From positions 6,676,652-6,740,651 of the forward strand of contig BROE01000009.1 in assembly GCA_036571765.1 (NCBI GenBank): 64,000 bases of DNA, read 5' to 3'. The notes beneath the pieces were generated by a model. That model searched no databases. It had not been told where the DNA came from and saw nothing but the letters and a program-made list of their open reading frames with translations. The position numbers and the translations under genes are program-made. This stretch comes from Plecoglossus altivelis. Taxonomy: Eukaryota; Chordata; Actinopteri; Osmeriformes; Plecoglossidae. This document shows positions 62,800 through 64,000 of this stretch, piece by piece. Position 1 is the first letter of the stretch; each line of letters begins with the position of its first letter.

Positions 62800-64000
62800 A
62801 AGTGAAAAGCTGGAACCTGTCGATTTCGTGTCATCTTCATCAATTAGGCTGATGTGTATGTGGTCCAAAGTAGCCGCTCTAATATTGGTGATAAAACAGA
62901 CAGAATTAACAGCTATAATAATACGCTTAGCACTTGTTGTATATATAATCAACTGAAGTTACTGTGAATATTACACATTTGGAATCAGCATTTCTATTTC
63001 TGTTTCTATTGGTGGCTACAGGCCACCAATGCCCGACTGACCTGAACTCGTTTTTTAAGAAGAAAAAAACGTTGGATTATCTTGATTATAACAAATTGGC
63101 CTACTCAGTTATATTCCTGCATCAACAAGCATGGGGGTCTGGGGGAGAAGGTGTTTATAAGAGGTCGTATGTCTGAAATGAATTTTACACTTTTTCTATG
63201 TTCTCACCCATTTTTTGCAAATAAGCGTCATCGTATATCGTTTCATAATAACCATTAAACTTAGTAAGAGTGTTTTCTTCGAAGCGAAATAACAAACGAT
63301 TGTTACATATTACTACCTAAATTTTCAGAGCATGCTCTCAACATTAGCGTTCGTACTTATCTCTTAATAACTAGACCCGCTTAAAAAGCTTATCCGAATA
63401 CAGAAATGTAATCATTGTTCAAGACCATTTTAAAATAAACTTTAACCAGAATAATTGAGTTATCACGGTAACCTACACAAAAGTTGTAAATACTACCGGT
63501 GCTGAAAACGTGTTGAATATGCCACATTACACTTGGCTATGATCATTTTTATGTTATATTGTAAGTGGTTAAACGTAGTTCACATGATGCCAGCATATTG
63601 CCTACATATATCCCAGTTTCAGTTTAGCTTCTGTAAAAGAAATACATATATGTGCACATTTACAGTCGATAGTATATATAAACTGTATACATACAGTATA
63701 CAGTAAATTACAAAACTGTATATACAATAAACTGTAGGTCTATATGAATGACCTTTCCCCCTCCAATCTCCAAACCAGTCTTTACACACCCATGTATAGC
63801 CTTGTTTTAGGGGGTTGGTCTGGTGTTTCCTCTGAGTATTTCTGCTTAAATTGCACTTTACAATTTATGACCGTTTCGGAGCTCAACTTAAACTACGAAC
63901 ATTTTCAAGACTCGCATTAGCTACAATGACTTTGGGGAATAGCCTGAAAAACTAAGCTCCATCGTACAATGTATTCTACAATCAATATAGTCTTAAGATG
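62800..64000. other. AT-rich intergenic stretch to the window end, no gene seen
   Basis: Unique AT-rich DNA; 63640-63745 is rich in TATATA and ACAGTATAC repeats. PAX9 would be expected further along in this direction by vertebrate synteny, but no exon of it is visible here. Confidence 0.5.

Noticed and set aside
62800..64000. Search for a pax9 exon
   Set aside because: PAX9 is expected on this side by synteny, but no paired-domain coding sequence is present in the window.

Overview
This is genomic DNA from a ray-finned (teleost) fish. Genes are split into exons with GT/AG introns. Long non-coding stretches are full of (CT), (GA), (GT) and (AT) microsatellites, and there are Tc1-like and other terminal-inverted-repeat transposon relics. 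Four vertebrate genes can be recognised from conserved exons. I assign no species.

Layout. 1-2.4 kb: the last three coding exons of rps6ka5 (MSK1), plus strand, with a Tc1-like relic just upstream and an intron made almost wholly of a 12-bp minisatellite. 2.4-9.5 kb: rps6ka5 3' flank, possibly a long 3' UTR, with a TIR transposon and a 43-bp tandem array. 9.5-34.2 kb: no gene that I can support; low-complexity arrays, two CpG-rich atypical blocks and several AT-rich unique segments that look like conserved non-coding elements. 34.6-38.3 kb: the complete mbip gene, minus strand, nine coding exons including a 39-bp microexon. 38.4-50.6 kb: gene-free DNA with regulatory-looking segments. 51.2-52.9 kb: nkx2.1, minus strand, two coding exons. 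52.9-58.6 kb: intergenic, with a short assembly gap inside palindromic AT-rich DNA. 59.1-60.0 kb: nkx2.9 (NKX2-8 orthologue), minus strand, two coding exons and a TATA-like box. 60.2-64 kb: no gene seen.

How it fits together. mbip - nkx2.1 - nkx2.9 is the conserved NKX2-1 neighbourhood known from mammals (MBIP, NKX2-1, NKX2-8, then PAX9). The two NK2 homeobox genes act in forebrain, thyroid, lung/pharyngeal and floor-plate patterning, and the surrounding gene-poor DNA is where their enhancers would be expected. MBIP is an ATAC histone acetyltransferase subunit and MAP3K12 inhibitor; MSK1 is a nuclear histone and CREB kinase. In human, RPS6KA5 lies on the same chromosome as NKX2-1 but far away, so its closeness here is a rearranged or ancestral linkage worth checking. 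I found no RNA gene that looks intact, no CRISPR array and no new multigene system.
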